From positions 1-5,135 of the forward strand of contig SPBV01000132.1 of the NCBI GenBank assembly GCA_004525885.1: a DNA stretch of 5,135 nt. Direction: 5' to 3'. Source of the stretch: Nitrosomonadales bacterium. GTDB taxonomy: Bacteria; Pseudomonadota; Gammaproteobacteria; Burkholderiales; Nitrosomonadaceae. Positions 1 through 5,103 of the stretch are shown piece after piece. The translations under genes were made by a program, and so were the position numbers. Under the pieces are notes generated by a model, which was given only the letters and a program-made list of their open reading frames with translations, was not told the DNA's origin and did no database searches. Position 1 is the stretch's first letter, and the number at the start of each line of letters is the position of its first letter.

Positions 1-298
1 AACTAGTGGTTTTGAGAAAAAATTATCATTAGTAGGAGTTGGTTATCGAGCACAGGCTACAAATCAAATTCTTAATCTTTCTCTAGGCTATTCACACCCG
101 ATTGCATACAAAATGCCTGAAGGTGTGAAAGTGGAAACCCCTTCTCAGACCGAGATACATATTAAAGGAATAGATAAGCAGCAAGTTGGTCAAGTGGCAG
201 CAGATGTGCGTGCCTATCGCAAGCCGGAACCGTATAAGGGGAAGGGTGTGCGTTACATTGATGAGGTAATTGTCATGAAAGAAGCGAAGAAGAAATAA
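1..298 (+). CDS. rplF: 50S ribosomal protein L6, C-terminal part (5' end outside window)
   Basis: L6 is a large-subunit protein near the base of the L7/L12 stalk that contacts the sarcin-ricin region of 23S rRNA. The open frame runs from base 2 without an in-frame stop, giving 98 codons of a protein that is normally about 177 residues, so the N-terminal 45% lies upstream. Visible landmarks are the KLSLVGVGYRA stretch (visible residues 7-17), the LNLSLGYSHP strand (24-33), the conserved TQTEIHIKG-type segment and the family signature PEPYKGKGVRY near the end, followed by the usual lysine-rich KEAKKK terminus and TAA. An internal ATG at 113 opens a shorter frame but falls in the middle of the L6 fold and is not the start. 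It is followed after 11 nt by rplR, the standard spc order. Identification is firm. Confidence 0.97.
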   Translation, partial: TSGFEKKLSLVGVGYRAQATNQILNLSLGYSHPIAYKMPEGVKVETPSQTEIHIKGIDKQQVGQVAADVRAYRKPEPYKGKGVRYIDEVIVMKEAKKK

Positions 299-309
299 TT
301 GAGATAAAT

Positions 310-666
310 ATGCAGAATTTAATACAATCCCGCCTACGTCGAGCACGTAAAACTCGTGCCAAGATTGCTGAATTGAAGATAGTGCGTCTGGCGGTACACC
401 GCAGCAATTGTCATATTTATGCACAAGTAATTGATAATGCTAACGGAAGAGTTCTAACGAGCGCTTCTACTTTGGAGCCAGAAGTTCGTAAAGAGTTATC
501 CAGCGGAAGTTCTATTGGTGCGGCAGCAGTCGTGGGCAAACGAATAGCTGAAAAGGCAAAAATTATAGGTATCTCTAGAGTTGGATTCGACCGTTCTGGT
601 TTTAAATATCATGGCCGCGTTAGGGCGCTAGCTGATGCTGCTCGTGAGCATGGTTTGATATTCTAA
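310..666 (+). CDS. rplR: 50S ribosomal protein L18
   Basis: L18 binds 5S rRNA and helps anchor it, together with L5, in the central protuberance of the large subunit. The 118-residue product matches the usual length (117 in E. coli). It has the basic, arginine-rich N-terminus (RLRRARKTRAKI), the RLAVHRSNCHIYAQVID segment typical of the family, and the conserved C-terminal GRVRALADAAREHGL. The start is the ATG at 310, 11 nt after the rplF stop; the only Shine-Dalgarno-like sequence is a weak GAGAT at 301-305 very close to the start, so re-initiation by ribosomes leaving rplF may matter (inference). The next gene, rpsE, follows after 13 nt. Nothing in the sequence suggests damage or unusual composition. 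Confidence 0.97.
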   Translation: MQNLIQSRLRRARKTRAKIAELKIVRLAVHRSNCHIYAQVIDNANGRVLTSASTLEPEVRKELSSGSSIGAAAVVGKRIAEKAKIIGISRVGFDRSGFKYHGRVRALADAAREHGLIF

Positions 667-679
667 TTGGGGATTATTG

Positions 680-1225
680 ATGGCTAAGTCGCAAGGAAGA
701 ATGCAGGGCAAAACTCCACAAGGAGATGACCGTGGAGATGGGCTCAAGGAAAAAATGGTTGCAATTAATCGTGTTACCAAAGTAGTTAAGGGTGGGCGCA
801 TTCTTGGCTTTGCGGTTTTAGCTGTAGTTGGTAATGGTGACGGTAGTGTCGGCATGGGAAAGGGTAAGTCTCGTGAGGTGCCAGTAGCGGTGCAAAAAGC
901 AATGGACGAAGCACGCCGTAAGATGGTTAAAATAACTCTTAAGAATGGTACATTGCATCATCCAGTTATAGGTAGGCATGGCGCTGCTAAAGTGTACATG
1001 CAACCCGCTTCGGAAGGTACGGGCATTATTGCTGGTGGTCCTATGCGTGCAATATTTGAAGTAATGGGCGTGCATGATATTCTTGCTAAGTGCATTGGTT
1101 CAACAAATCCATATAATGTCGTTCGCGCAACACTGCAAGGATTGCAAGCAATGAATACGCCAGCTGAGGTTGCTGCTAAGCGTGGCAAGAGTGTTAAGGA
1201 TATTATGGAGTTGACTCAACAATGA
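680..1225 (+). CDS. rpsE: 30S ribosomal protein S5
   Basis: S5 sits on the solvent side of the small subunit near the mRNA entry site and affects decoding accuracy; its loop is the classic site of spectinomycin-resistance changes. The ATG at 680 gives 181 residues, against 167 in E. coli; the extra length is a glutamine/glycine-rich N-terminal extension and a short MELTQQ tail. The double-stranded-RNA-binding-like N domain starts with MVAINRVTKVVKGGR (residues 26-40), with the KGGR loop intact. The C domain contains QPASEGTGIIAGGPMRA, GSTNPYNVVRAT and AAKRGKS, all family hallmarks. A TTG at 677 immediately precedes the ATG in frame; ATG is preferred because GGGG at 669-672 is then 7 nt away. 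The stop overlaps the rpmD start in ATGA. Confidence 0.97.
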   Translation: MAKSQGRMQGKTPQGDDRGDGLKEKMVAINRVTKVVKGGRILGFAVLAVVGNGDGSVGMGKGKSREVPVAVQKAMDEARRKMVKITLKNGTLHHPVIGRHGAAKVYMQPASEGTGIIAGGPMRAIFEVMGVHDILAKCIGSTNPYNVVRATLQGLQAMNTPAEVAAKRGKSVKDIMELTQQ

Positions 1226-1410
1226 GCGGGAAAAATAATAAAATAAAAGTGACTTTGATAAAGAGTCTGATAGGCACGAAAAAGACACACCGTGCAACAG
1301 TGCGTGGACTTGGATTACGTAGAATTAACAGCAGTGTAGAATTAGAAGATACACCAGCGGTACGAGGTATGATTAACAAAATTTACTATCTGTTGAAGTG
1401 TGGTATATAA
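1222..1410 (+). CDS. rpmD: 50S ribosomal protein L30
   Basis: L30 is a small protein on the surface of the large subunit that folds as a compact alpha/beta unit against 23S rRNA. The 62-residue product aligns well with the E. coli protein (59 residues): IKVTLIKSLIG, then HRATVRGLGLRRI, then VELEDTPAVRGMINKI. The few extra residues are at the N-terminus (SGKNN) and in the lysine-rich SLIGTKKTHRA turn. Its ATG at 1222 overlaps the TGA of rpsE by 4 nt and has no strong Shine-Dalgarno of its own, so termination-reinitiation coupling to rpsE is likely. Its TAA is followed after a single base by the rplO start. L30 is absent from some bacterial lineages, so its presence is mildly informative. Confidence 0.96.
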   Translation: MSGKNNKIKVTLIKSLIGTKKTHRATVRGLGLRRINSSVELEDTPAVRGMINKIYYLLKCGI

Positions 1411-1411
1411 A

Positions 1412-1843
1412 ATGAGGCTAAATTCAATTAAGCCTTCTGACGGTGCAAATTGTTCTAGACGTCGTGTAGGACGAGGCATAGGTTCGGGTTTTGGCAAAAC
1501 TTCTGGTCGTGGCCATAAAGGTCAGAAGTCGCGTGCTGGCGGATTTCACAAAGTAGGATTCGAGGGCGGGCAGATGCCTCTGCAGCGACGTTTGCCAAAA
1601 CGGGGCTTTGCTTCCCTTACAAAGGGGGAAACATCTGAAGTAAAATTGTCAGCATTGAACAAATTGCCAGTAGATGTCATAGATATAAAGGTATTAAAAC
1701 AGGCTGGTGTAGTTCCAAGATCTGTTTTAACTGCCAAAGTTATACTTTCTGGAACAGTAAGTCGTGCAATAAAATTGCAGGGCATTCTTGTTACAAAAGG
1801 TGCGAAAGCTGCCATTGAAGCTTTAGGTGGTAGTGTTGAATAA
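1412..1843 (+). CDS. rplO: 50S ribosomal protein L15
   Basis: L15 is an early-to-middle assembly protein of the large subunit whose long basic N-terminal extension threads between 23S rRNA helices. From ATG 1412 the product is 143 residues, close to the E. coli length of 144, and begins MRLNSIKP as the family does. The extension carries GRGIGSGFGKT, GRGHKGQKSR and FEGGQMPLQRRLPKRGF (to about residue 67). The globular end has the L15 signature region AKVILSG...VTKGAKAAIEALGG (about 109-141). A longer frame from GTG 1400 exists, but it would add four residues without family support and overlap rpmD. Only 1 nt separates the gene from rpmD and the upstream GAAG is weak, which points to coupled translation. 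Confidence 0.97.
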   Translation: MRLNSIKPSDGANCSRRRVGRGIGSGFGKTSGRGHKGQKSRAGGFHKVGFEGGQMPLQRRLPKRGFASLTKGETSEVKLSALNKLPVDVIDIKVLKQAGVVPRSVLTAKVILSGTVSRAIKLQGILVTKGAKAAIEALGGSVE

Positions 1844-1847
1844 GGCC

Positions 1848-1863
1848 AAGAGGATGCAAATTG
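1848..1863 (+). promoter_or_regulatory. Shine-Dalgarno and TTG start of secY
   Basis: The sequence AAGAGGA at 1848-1854 is a good anti-16S match placed 6 nt before a TTG at 1861. This decides the secY start: translation from this TTG gives the N-terminal extension expected of SecY before the KRRLWF segment. The only nearby ATG upstream (1854) is out of frame, and the first in-frame ATG (1909) would remove 16 residues. Confidence 0.75.
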
Positions 1864-3189
1864 GCCGCTAGCGGATTGTTAGGAGCTGGTTCCGGAAAGC
1901 TAAGTGACATGAAGCGTCGGCTTTGGTTCTTATTGCTTGCGCTCGTTGTCTACCGGATTGGTGCACATGTTCCTGTGCCAGGGATCGACCCAGTGGTACT
2001 AAAAGACTTGTTTGATTCTCAGCAAGGTGGAATTCTCGGGATGTTTAACATGTTTTCAGGTGGTGCACTATCCCGCTTCTCAGTATTTGCTTTGGGGATC
2101 ATGCCTTACATTTCCGCTTCAATCATTATGCAGCTTGGTACGGTAGCTTTCCCTTATTTGGAGGCACTAAAAAAAGAAGGCGAGTCTGGGCGCAGGAAAA
2201 TCACTCAATACACTCGTTATTTCACGCTGGGTTTGGCATTAGTGCAAGGTTATGGCATATCTATGGCATTGCAGTCGCAAGCTGGATTGGTAATCGAGCC
2301 AGGCCCAATGTTCTTGATGACCACAGTAATAACTTTAGTTACAGGTACTATATTCCTAATGTGGTTGGGGGAGCAAATTACCGAGCGTGGCATAGGAAAC
2401 GGAATCTCTTTAATAATATTTGCCGGTATTGTAGCTGGGCTACCGAGTGCAATTGGTGGTACGCTTGAATTAGTAAGCACTGGTGCGATGCATTCCTTAG
2501 TAGCGCTAGCAATTTTTCTTGCAGTAGCTTTAGTAACGGCTTTTGTAGTTTTTGTAGAGCGTGGCCAGCGTAAAATTTTAGTTAATTATGCTAAGCGGCA
2601 AGTGGGACGGAAGGTTTATGGTGGTCAGAGTTCACATTTACCTTTAAAGCTTAATATGGCTGGTGTGATTCCACCAATCTTTGCGTCCAGTATTATTTTG
2701 TTTCCAGCAACTTTAGCGGGATGGTTTGCTAGTGGTGAATCTATGGTCTGGTTGAAAGATGTGAGTGGTGCGTTGTCTCCAGGGCAGCCAATTTATGTAA
2801 TTATGTATGCATTAATGATTGTATTCTTTTGTTTTTTTTATACTGCATTAGTGTTTAATCCTAAGGAAACCGCAGAAAATTTGAAGAAAAGTGGTGATTT
2901 TATTCCAGGTATTCGTCCTGGAGACCAGACCGCTAAGCATATTGAACGAATTATGCTGCGATTAACTATGGTAGGGGCGATTTATGTAACGCTGGTATGT
3001 TTGTTGCCAGAATTTTTAATTTTGAAATGGAATGTGCCATTTTATTTTGGTGGTACTTCATTATTGATTATTGTAGTTGTCACTATGGATTTTATGTCAC
3101 AGGTTCAAGCCTACATTATGTCGCAACAGTACGATAGCCTATTGAAGAAAAGTAACTTTAAGGGCGGTGGCGGCTTGCCGGCAAGATAA
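1861..3189 (+). CDS. secY: Protein translocase channel subunit SecY
   Basis: SecY is the pore of the SecYEG translocon in the inner membrane, accepting unfolded proteins from SecA or from ribosomes and releasing membrane segments sideways. The product is 442 residues (443 in E. coli) with ten hydrophobic segments, approximately at 21-37, 75-93, 118-138, 152-170, 180-198, 211-232, 268-288, 312-332, 368-386 and 393-412. The plug region GILGMFNMFSGGALSRF is at 57-73, the family motif ITERGIGNGISLIIF at 173-187, and the cytosolic loop arginine needed for SecA and ribosome contact is present as R352 in GIRPG, equivalent to E. coli R357. The start is taken as TTG 1861; an ATG at 1909 gives a shorter alternative. 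The C-terminus has a glycine-rich KGGGGLPAR tail. It sits between rplO and infA, as in other betaproteobacteria. Confidence 0.97.
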   Translation: MAASGLLGAGSGKLSDMKRRLWFLLLALVVYRIGAHVPVPGIDPVVLKDLFDSQQGGILGMFNMFSGGALSRFSVFALGIMPYISASIIMQLGTVAFPYLEALKKEGESGRRKITQYTRYFTLGLALVQGYGISMALQSQAGLVIEPGPMFLMTTVITLVTGTIFLMWLGEQITERGIGNGISLIIFAGIVAGLPSAIGGTLELVSTGAMHSLVALAIFLAVALVTAFVVFVERGQRKILVNYAKRQVGRKVYGGQSSHLPLKLNMAGVIPPIFASSIILFPATLAGWFASGESMVWLKDVSGALSPGQPIYVIMYALMIVFFCFFYTALVFNPKETAENLKKSGDFIPGIRPGDQTAKHIERIMLRLTMVGAIYVTLVCLLPEFLILKWNVPFYFGGTSLLIIVVVTMDFMSQVQAYIMSQQYDSLLKKSNFKGGGGLPAR

Positions 3190-3202
3190 TCGAGACTAAT
3201 GA

Positions 3203-3421
3203 ATGGCTAAGGAAGAGACGATACAAATGCAAGGTGAGATACTAGAAACGTTGCCCAATGCAACGTTTCGTGTCAAGCTTGAAAATGGGCATGTTGTACT
3301 TGGTCATATTTCTGGCAAGATGCGCATGCATTACATTCGAATTTTACCGGGCGACAAAGTGACTGTAGATTTAACGCCGTATGATCTAAGTAGGGCTCGA
3401 ATTACTTTTCGTGCCAAATAG
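3203..3421 (+). CDS. infA: Translation initiation factor IF-1
   Basis: IF-1 binds the A site of the 30S subunit during initiation and cooperates with IF-2 and IF-3. The 72-residue product has exactly the family length and reads as one S1-type OB fold: MAKEETIQMQGEI, LPNATFRVKLENGH (17-30), GHISGKMRMHYIRILPGDKV (34-53) and DLTPYDLSRARITFR at the end. Its place between secY and rpmJ is typical of betaproteobacteria, whereas E. coli keeps infA elsewhere; many betaproteobacteria also carry a second infA, which cannot be judged here. The ribosome binding site is weak (GAG at 3192-3194) and an out-of-frame ATG lies 4 nt upstream of the start. A perfect 10-bp inverted repeat lies inside codons 15-23. 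Confidence 0.97.
   Translation: MAKEETIQMQGEILETLPNATFRVKLENGHVVLGHISGKMRMHYIRILPGDKVTVDLTPYDLSRARITFRAK
3245..3269 (+). other. Perfect inverted repeat (10-bp arms, 5-nt loop) inside infA
   Basis: GAAACGTTGC at 3245-3254 is exactly complementary to GCAACGTTTC at 3260-3269, separated by CCAAT. In the mRNA this would form a 10-bp hairpin only 42 nt into the coding region. No T-run follows, so it is not an intrinsic terminator. Function is unknown; it may be a chance product of codon choice in the conserved LPNATFR segment. Confidence 0.6.
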
Positions 3422-3437
3422 TGGGGGAAGAACAGCT

Positions 3438-3551
3438 ATGAAAGTATTATCATCAGTTAAGAAAATTTGCCGAAATTGTAAAGTGGTTCGACGTAATCGT
3501 GTCGTGAGAGTGATTTGTAAGGATCCACGTCATAAGCAGCGCCAAGGTTGA
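3438..3551 (+). CDS. rpmJ: 50S ribosomal protein L36, zinc-binding form
   Basis: L36 is the smallest large-subunit protein and packs against 23S rRNA, stabilising late assembly. The gene encodes 37 residues beginning MKVLSSVKKICRNC and ending RHKQRQG. C11, C14, C27 and H32 form the CCCH zinc-ribbon of the C+ type, and the 37-residue length fits that type; E. coli L36 is one residue longer. A clear GGGGGAAG at 3423-3430 lies 7 nt before the ATG. The gene is 16 nt downstream of infA and 58 nt before rpsM, and is the last gene of the spc operon in the usual arrangement. Lineages can carry a zinc-free paralogue used under zinc starvation; that cannot be seen here. Confidence 0.97.
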   Translation: MKVLSSVKKICRNCKVVRRNRVVRVICKDPRHKQRQG

Positions 3552-3572
3552 TTGAGTAGATATAGCTTTGGC
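3541..3572 (+). other. Possible hairpin across the rpmJ stop codon
   Basis: GCCAAGG at 3541-3547 can pair with CTTTGGC at 3566-3572 (seven pairs including one G-U) around an 18-nt loop that contains the rpmJ stop. It is followed by an A/T-rich stretch but not by a continuous T-run, so it is at most a weak terminator or leader element of the read-through transcript. Confidence 0.3.
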
Positions 3573-3581
3573 TGTTATAAT
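3552..3581 (+). promoter_or_regulatory. Candidate sigma70 extended -10 promoter for the alpha operon
   Basis: TATAAT at 3576-3581 is a perfect -10 hexamer, preceded by TG one base upstream (3573-3574), the extended -10 element. TTGAGT at 3552-3557 matches the -35 consensus in four of six positions with an 18-nt spacer. Transcription would start near 3588-3590, leaving about 20 nt of leader before rpsM. E. coli has the alpha-operon promoter in the comparable place upstream of rpsM. The match is by eye and has not been tested. Confidence 0.65.
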
Positions 3582-3609
3582 TCATAAATTTTATTCGTAG
3601 GGTGTTTGT

Positions 3610-3990
3610 ATGGCTCGTATTGCCGGAGTAAATATTCCAAATCATCAGCATGCAGAAATCGCATTAACTGCGATTTACGGTATAGGTCGTGCAGCGGCGC
3701 GTCAGATTTGCGCTTCTGTTGGCATTAACGTAACCACAAAGGTCAAGGATATAACTGATACGCAAATGGATAAGTTGCGAGACCATGTGGGTAAATTTAT
3801 GGTGGAAGGTGATTTGCGTCGAGAAGTCTCGATGAACATTAAGCGTCTAACGGATCTTGGTTGCTATCGGGGATTACGTCATCGTAGAGGGCTACCAGTT
3901 CGTGGACAGCGTACAAAGACTAACGCCAGAACTCGTAAAGGTCCGCGCAAAGCAATTCGTTCTGGCGGTGGAAGGCCTTTAGCAAGGTAA
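3610..3990 (+). CDS. rpsM: 30S ribosomal protein S13
   Basis: S13 lies in the head of the small subunit, makes intersubunit bridges with the large subunit and reaches the P-site tRNA with its C-terminal tail. The product has 126 residues (118 in E. coli). It starts MARIAGVNIP, has the helix-turn-helix-like TAIYGIGRAAARQIC (20-34) and the family signature RGLRHRRGLPVRGQRTKTNA (87-106), followed by RTRKGPRK. After that the protein ends in AIRSGGGRPLAR, a glycine-containing tail about eight residues longer than in E. coli. The start is ATG 3610, with AGGG at 3599-3602 spaced 7 nt away. It is the first gene of the alpha operon and probably uses both the promoter just upstream and read-through from rpmJ. 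Confidence 0.97.
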   Translation: MARIAGVNIPNHQHAEIALTAIYGIGRAAARQICASVGINVTTKVKDITDTQMDKLRDHVGKFMVEGDLRREVSMNIKRLTDLGCYRGLRHRRGLPVRGQRTKTNARTRKGPRKAIRSGGGRPLAR

Positions 3991-4036
3991 GTAGTCTAAA
4001 TAAATAACAAATTGCAGATTAAAGGAAAAATCAGAC

Positions 4037-4426
4037 ATGGTAAAAGCAGCAGCACGGGTACGTAAAAAGGTAAAGAAGAACGTAGCTGAGGGTATCGCAC
4101 ATATTCATGCTTCATTTAACAATACTATTGTTACTATTACTGATCGTCAAGGGAATGCCTTGTCGTGGGCTACTTCAGGTGGAGCCGGATTTAAGGGTTC
4201 ACGTAAAAGCACCCCGTTTGCTGCCCAAGTTGCAGCTGAAAAAGCAAGTAAGGCTGCACAGGAGTGTGGGGTCAAAGACTTGGAAGTACGTATCAAGGGG
4301 CCAGGTCCAGGTAGGGAATCTGCAGTACGTGCACTAAATGCAGCTGGTTTTAAAATTACCAGCATTTCTGATGTGACGCCATTTCCGCATAATGGCTGTC
4401 GCGCGCCTAAAAAGCGTCGCATTTAA
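4037..4426 (+). CDS. rpsK: 30S ribosomal protein S11
   Basis: S11 sits on the platform of the small subunit, contacting S7 across the E site and 16S rRNA near the mRNA exit. The 129 residues equal the E. coli length. The basic N-terminus (ARVRKKVKKNV) leads into IAHIHASFNNTIVTITDRQGNALSWAT, then the GSRKSTPFAAQVAAE stretch, KGPGPGRESAVRALNAAGF, and the conserved end DVTPFPHNGCRAPKKRRI. N119-G120 in HNGCR corresponds to the position where E. coli S11 is known to form isoaspartate. A 46-nt A/T-rich gap separates it from rpsM, and AAAGGAAA from 4021 supplies the ribosome binding site. The wording ARVRKKVKKNVAEG is characteristic of betaproteobacterial S11. Another frame at 4107 is a shadow. Confidence 0.97.
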   Translation: MVKAAARVRKKVKKNVAEGIAHIHASFNNTIVTITDRQGNALSWATSGGAGFKGSRKSTPFAAQVAAEKASKAAQECGVKDLEVRIKGPGPGRESAVRALNAAGFKITSISDVTPFPHNGCRAPKKRRI

Positions 4427-4430
4427 GGAG
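4425..4430 (+). promoter_or_regulatory. Strong Shine-Dalgarno of rpsD overlapping the rpsK stop
   Basis: AAGGAG lies 8 nt before the rpsD ATG and shares its first two bases with the TAA of rpsK. It is the strongest ribosome binding site in the window, which suggests efficient S4 initiation independent of coupling while still allowing re-initiation. Confidence 0.8.
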
Positions 4431-4438
4431 AATAGACT

Positions 4439-5065
4439 ATGGGCAGGAATCTTGATCCTAAATGTCGCCAATGTCGTCGTGAAGGTGAGAAGTTATTCTT
4501 AAAAGGAGAAAAATGCTTTACTGACAAGTGTGCGATAGAGCGTAGAAATTATCCGCCTGGGCAGCATGGTCAAAAGAAAACAAGATTGTCTGATTATGGC
4601 GTACAATTAAGAGAAAAGCAGAAGTTGCGACGTATTTATGGGATACTAGAGCGACAATTTCGTAATAATTACAAACTAGCAGACCAACAGCGTGGCATTA
4701 CAGGTGAAAATCTTCTGCAACGACTAGAATGTCGCCTTGATTCTGTTTCTTATCGTATGGGTTTTGGTGCCTCACGTTGTGAGGCGCGCCAGATTGTGCG
4801 CCACAATGGAATACTTGTAAATGGACGTCGTGTCAACATCCCATCCTATCAAGTGAGTCCAGGTGATGTGGTGGAAGTAACAAAAAAAGCTCAAGACCAA
4901 CTACGTATTAAAGCTTCCGTAGAAGCTGCTGAGCAACGTAATTTTCCAGGTTGGATGGAAGTAGATGTTAAGGCGATGAAGGGAACCTTCAAAGCGAAGC
5001 CAGAGCGTTCTGAATTACCTGCAACCATCCAAGAATCGCTTGTTGTCGAATTATATTCTAAGTAA
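4439..5065 (+). CDS. rpsD: 30S ribosomal protein S4, zinc-type (four-cysteine) form
   Basis: S4 is a primary 16S rRNA binder that nucleates 30S assembly at the five-way junction, helps shape the mRNA entry site and, in several bacteria, represses its own operon. The product is 208 residues. The N-terminal domain has C9, C12, C26 and C31 in a CxxC-x13-CxxxxC arrangement, the C+ zinc form; E. coli and many betaproteobacteria lack these cysteines. PPGQHG (39-44) and SDYGVQLREKQKLRRIYG (51-68) follow. The S4 RNA-binding domain spans roughly 98-150 (RLDSVSYRMGFGASRCEAR, then VNGRRVNIPSYQVSPGD), and the end is the conserved VVELYSK. C114 within the S4 domain is at a position usually held by a small or polar residue. 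Two hairpins lie in codons 110-123. Confidence 0.97.
   Translation: MGRNLDPKCRQCRREGEKLFLKGEKCFTDKCAIERRNYPPGQHGQKKTRLSDYGVQLREKQKLRRIYGILERQFRNNYKLADQQRGITGENLLQRLECRLDSVSYRMGFGASRCEARQIVRHNGILVNGRRVNIPSYQVSPGDVVEVTKKAQDQLRIKASVEAAEQRNFPGWMEVDVKAMKGTFKAKPERSELPATIQESLVVELYSK
4767..4807 (+). other. Two adjacent hairpins inside rpsD with a competing stem
   Basis: GCCTCAC (4769-4775) pairs exactly with GTGAGGC (4779-4785) around GTT; a G-U and a G-C pair extend the stem to 4767/4787. Five bases later ATTGTG (4793-4798) pairs exactly with CACAAT (4802-4807) around CGC. GGCGC (4783-4787) can instead pair with GCGCC (4798-4802), which excludes both. No T-run follows. Function is unknown and chance is possible. 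Confidence 0.45.
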
Positions 5066-5103
5066 CCAATTAATCAGAAAGATTCCAGCAAAAGGACCAG
5101 GCT

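Noticed and set aside
92..424. Antisense open frame of 110 codons opposite rplF and rplR
   Set aside because: It lies opposite two conserved genes, resembles no family I know, and has no supporting ribosome binding site or context; it is a shadow.
677..679. TTG as the rpsE start, one codon before the ATG
   Set aside because: The ATG at 680 gives the expected MAKSQ-type start and a better 7-nt spacing from GGGG at 669-672.
1400..1411. GTG start for rplO adding four residues
   Set aside because: L15 proteins begin MRLN, which matches ATG 1412 exactly; the GTG lies within the end of rpmD and adds MVYK without family support.
1909..1911. ATG 1909 as the secY start
   Set aside because: It would delete most of the N-terminal cytosolic stretch present in SecY homologues, and the TTG at 1861 has a better Shine-Dalgarno. 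It is kept as the alternative rather than ruled out.
3174..3185. Palindrome CTTGCCGGCAAG at the end of secY as a terminator
   Set aside because: As RNA it leaves at most a 4-bp stem with a 4-nt loop and has no following T-run; it is more likely chance in the glycine-rich tail codons.
3991..4036. A/T-rich rpsM-rpsK gap as a second internal promoter
   Set aside because: No -10/-35 pair with proper spacing stands out; only the ribosome binding site of rpsK can be supported.
4147..4422. Antisense open frame of 91 codons opposite rpsK
   Set aside because: It is entirely within the conserved S11 gene and its composition follows from the complementary S11 codons.
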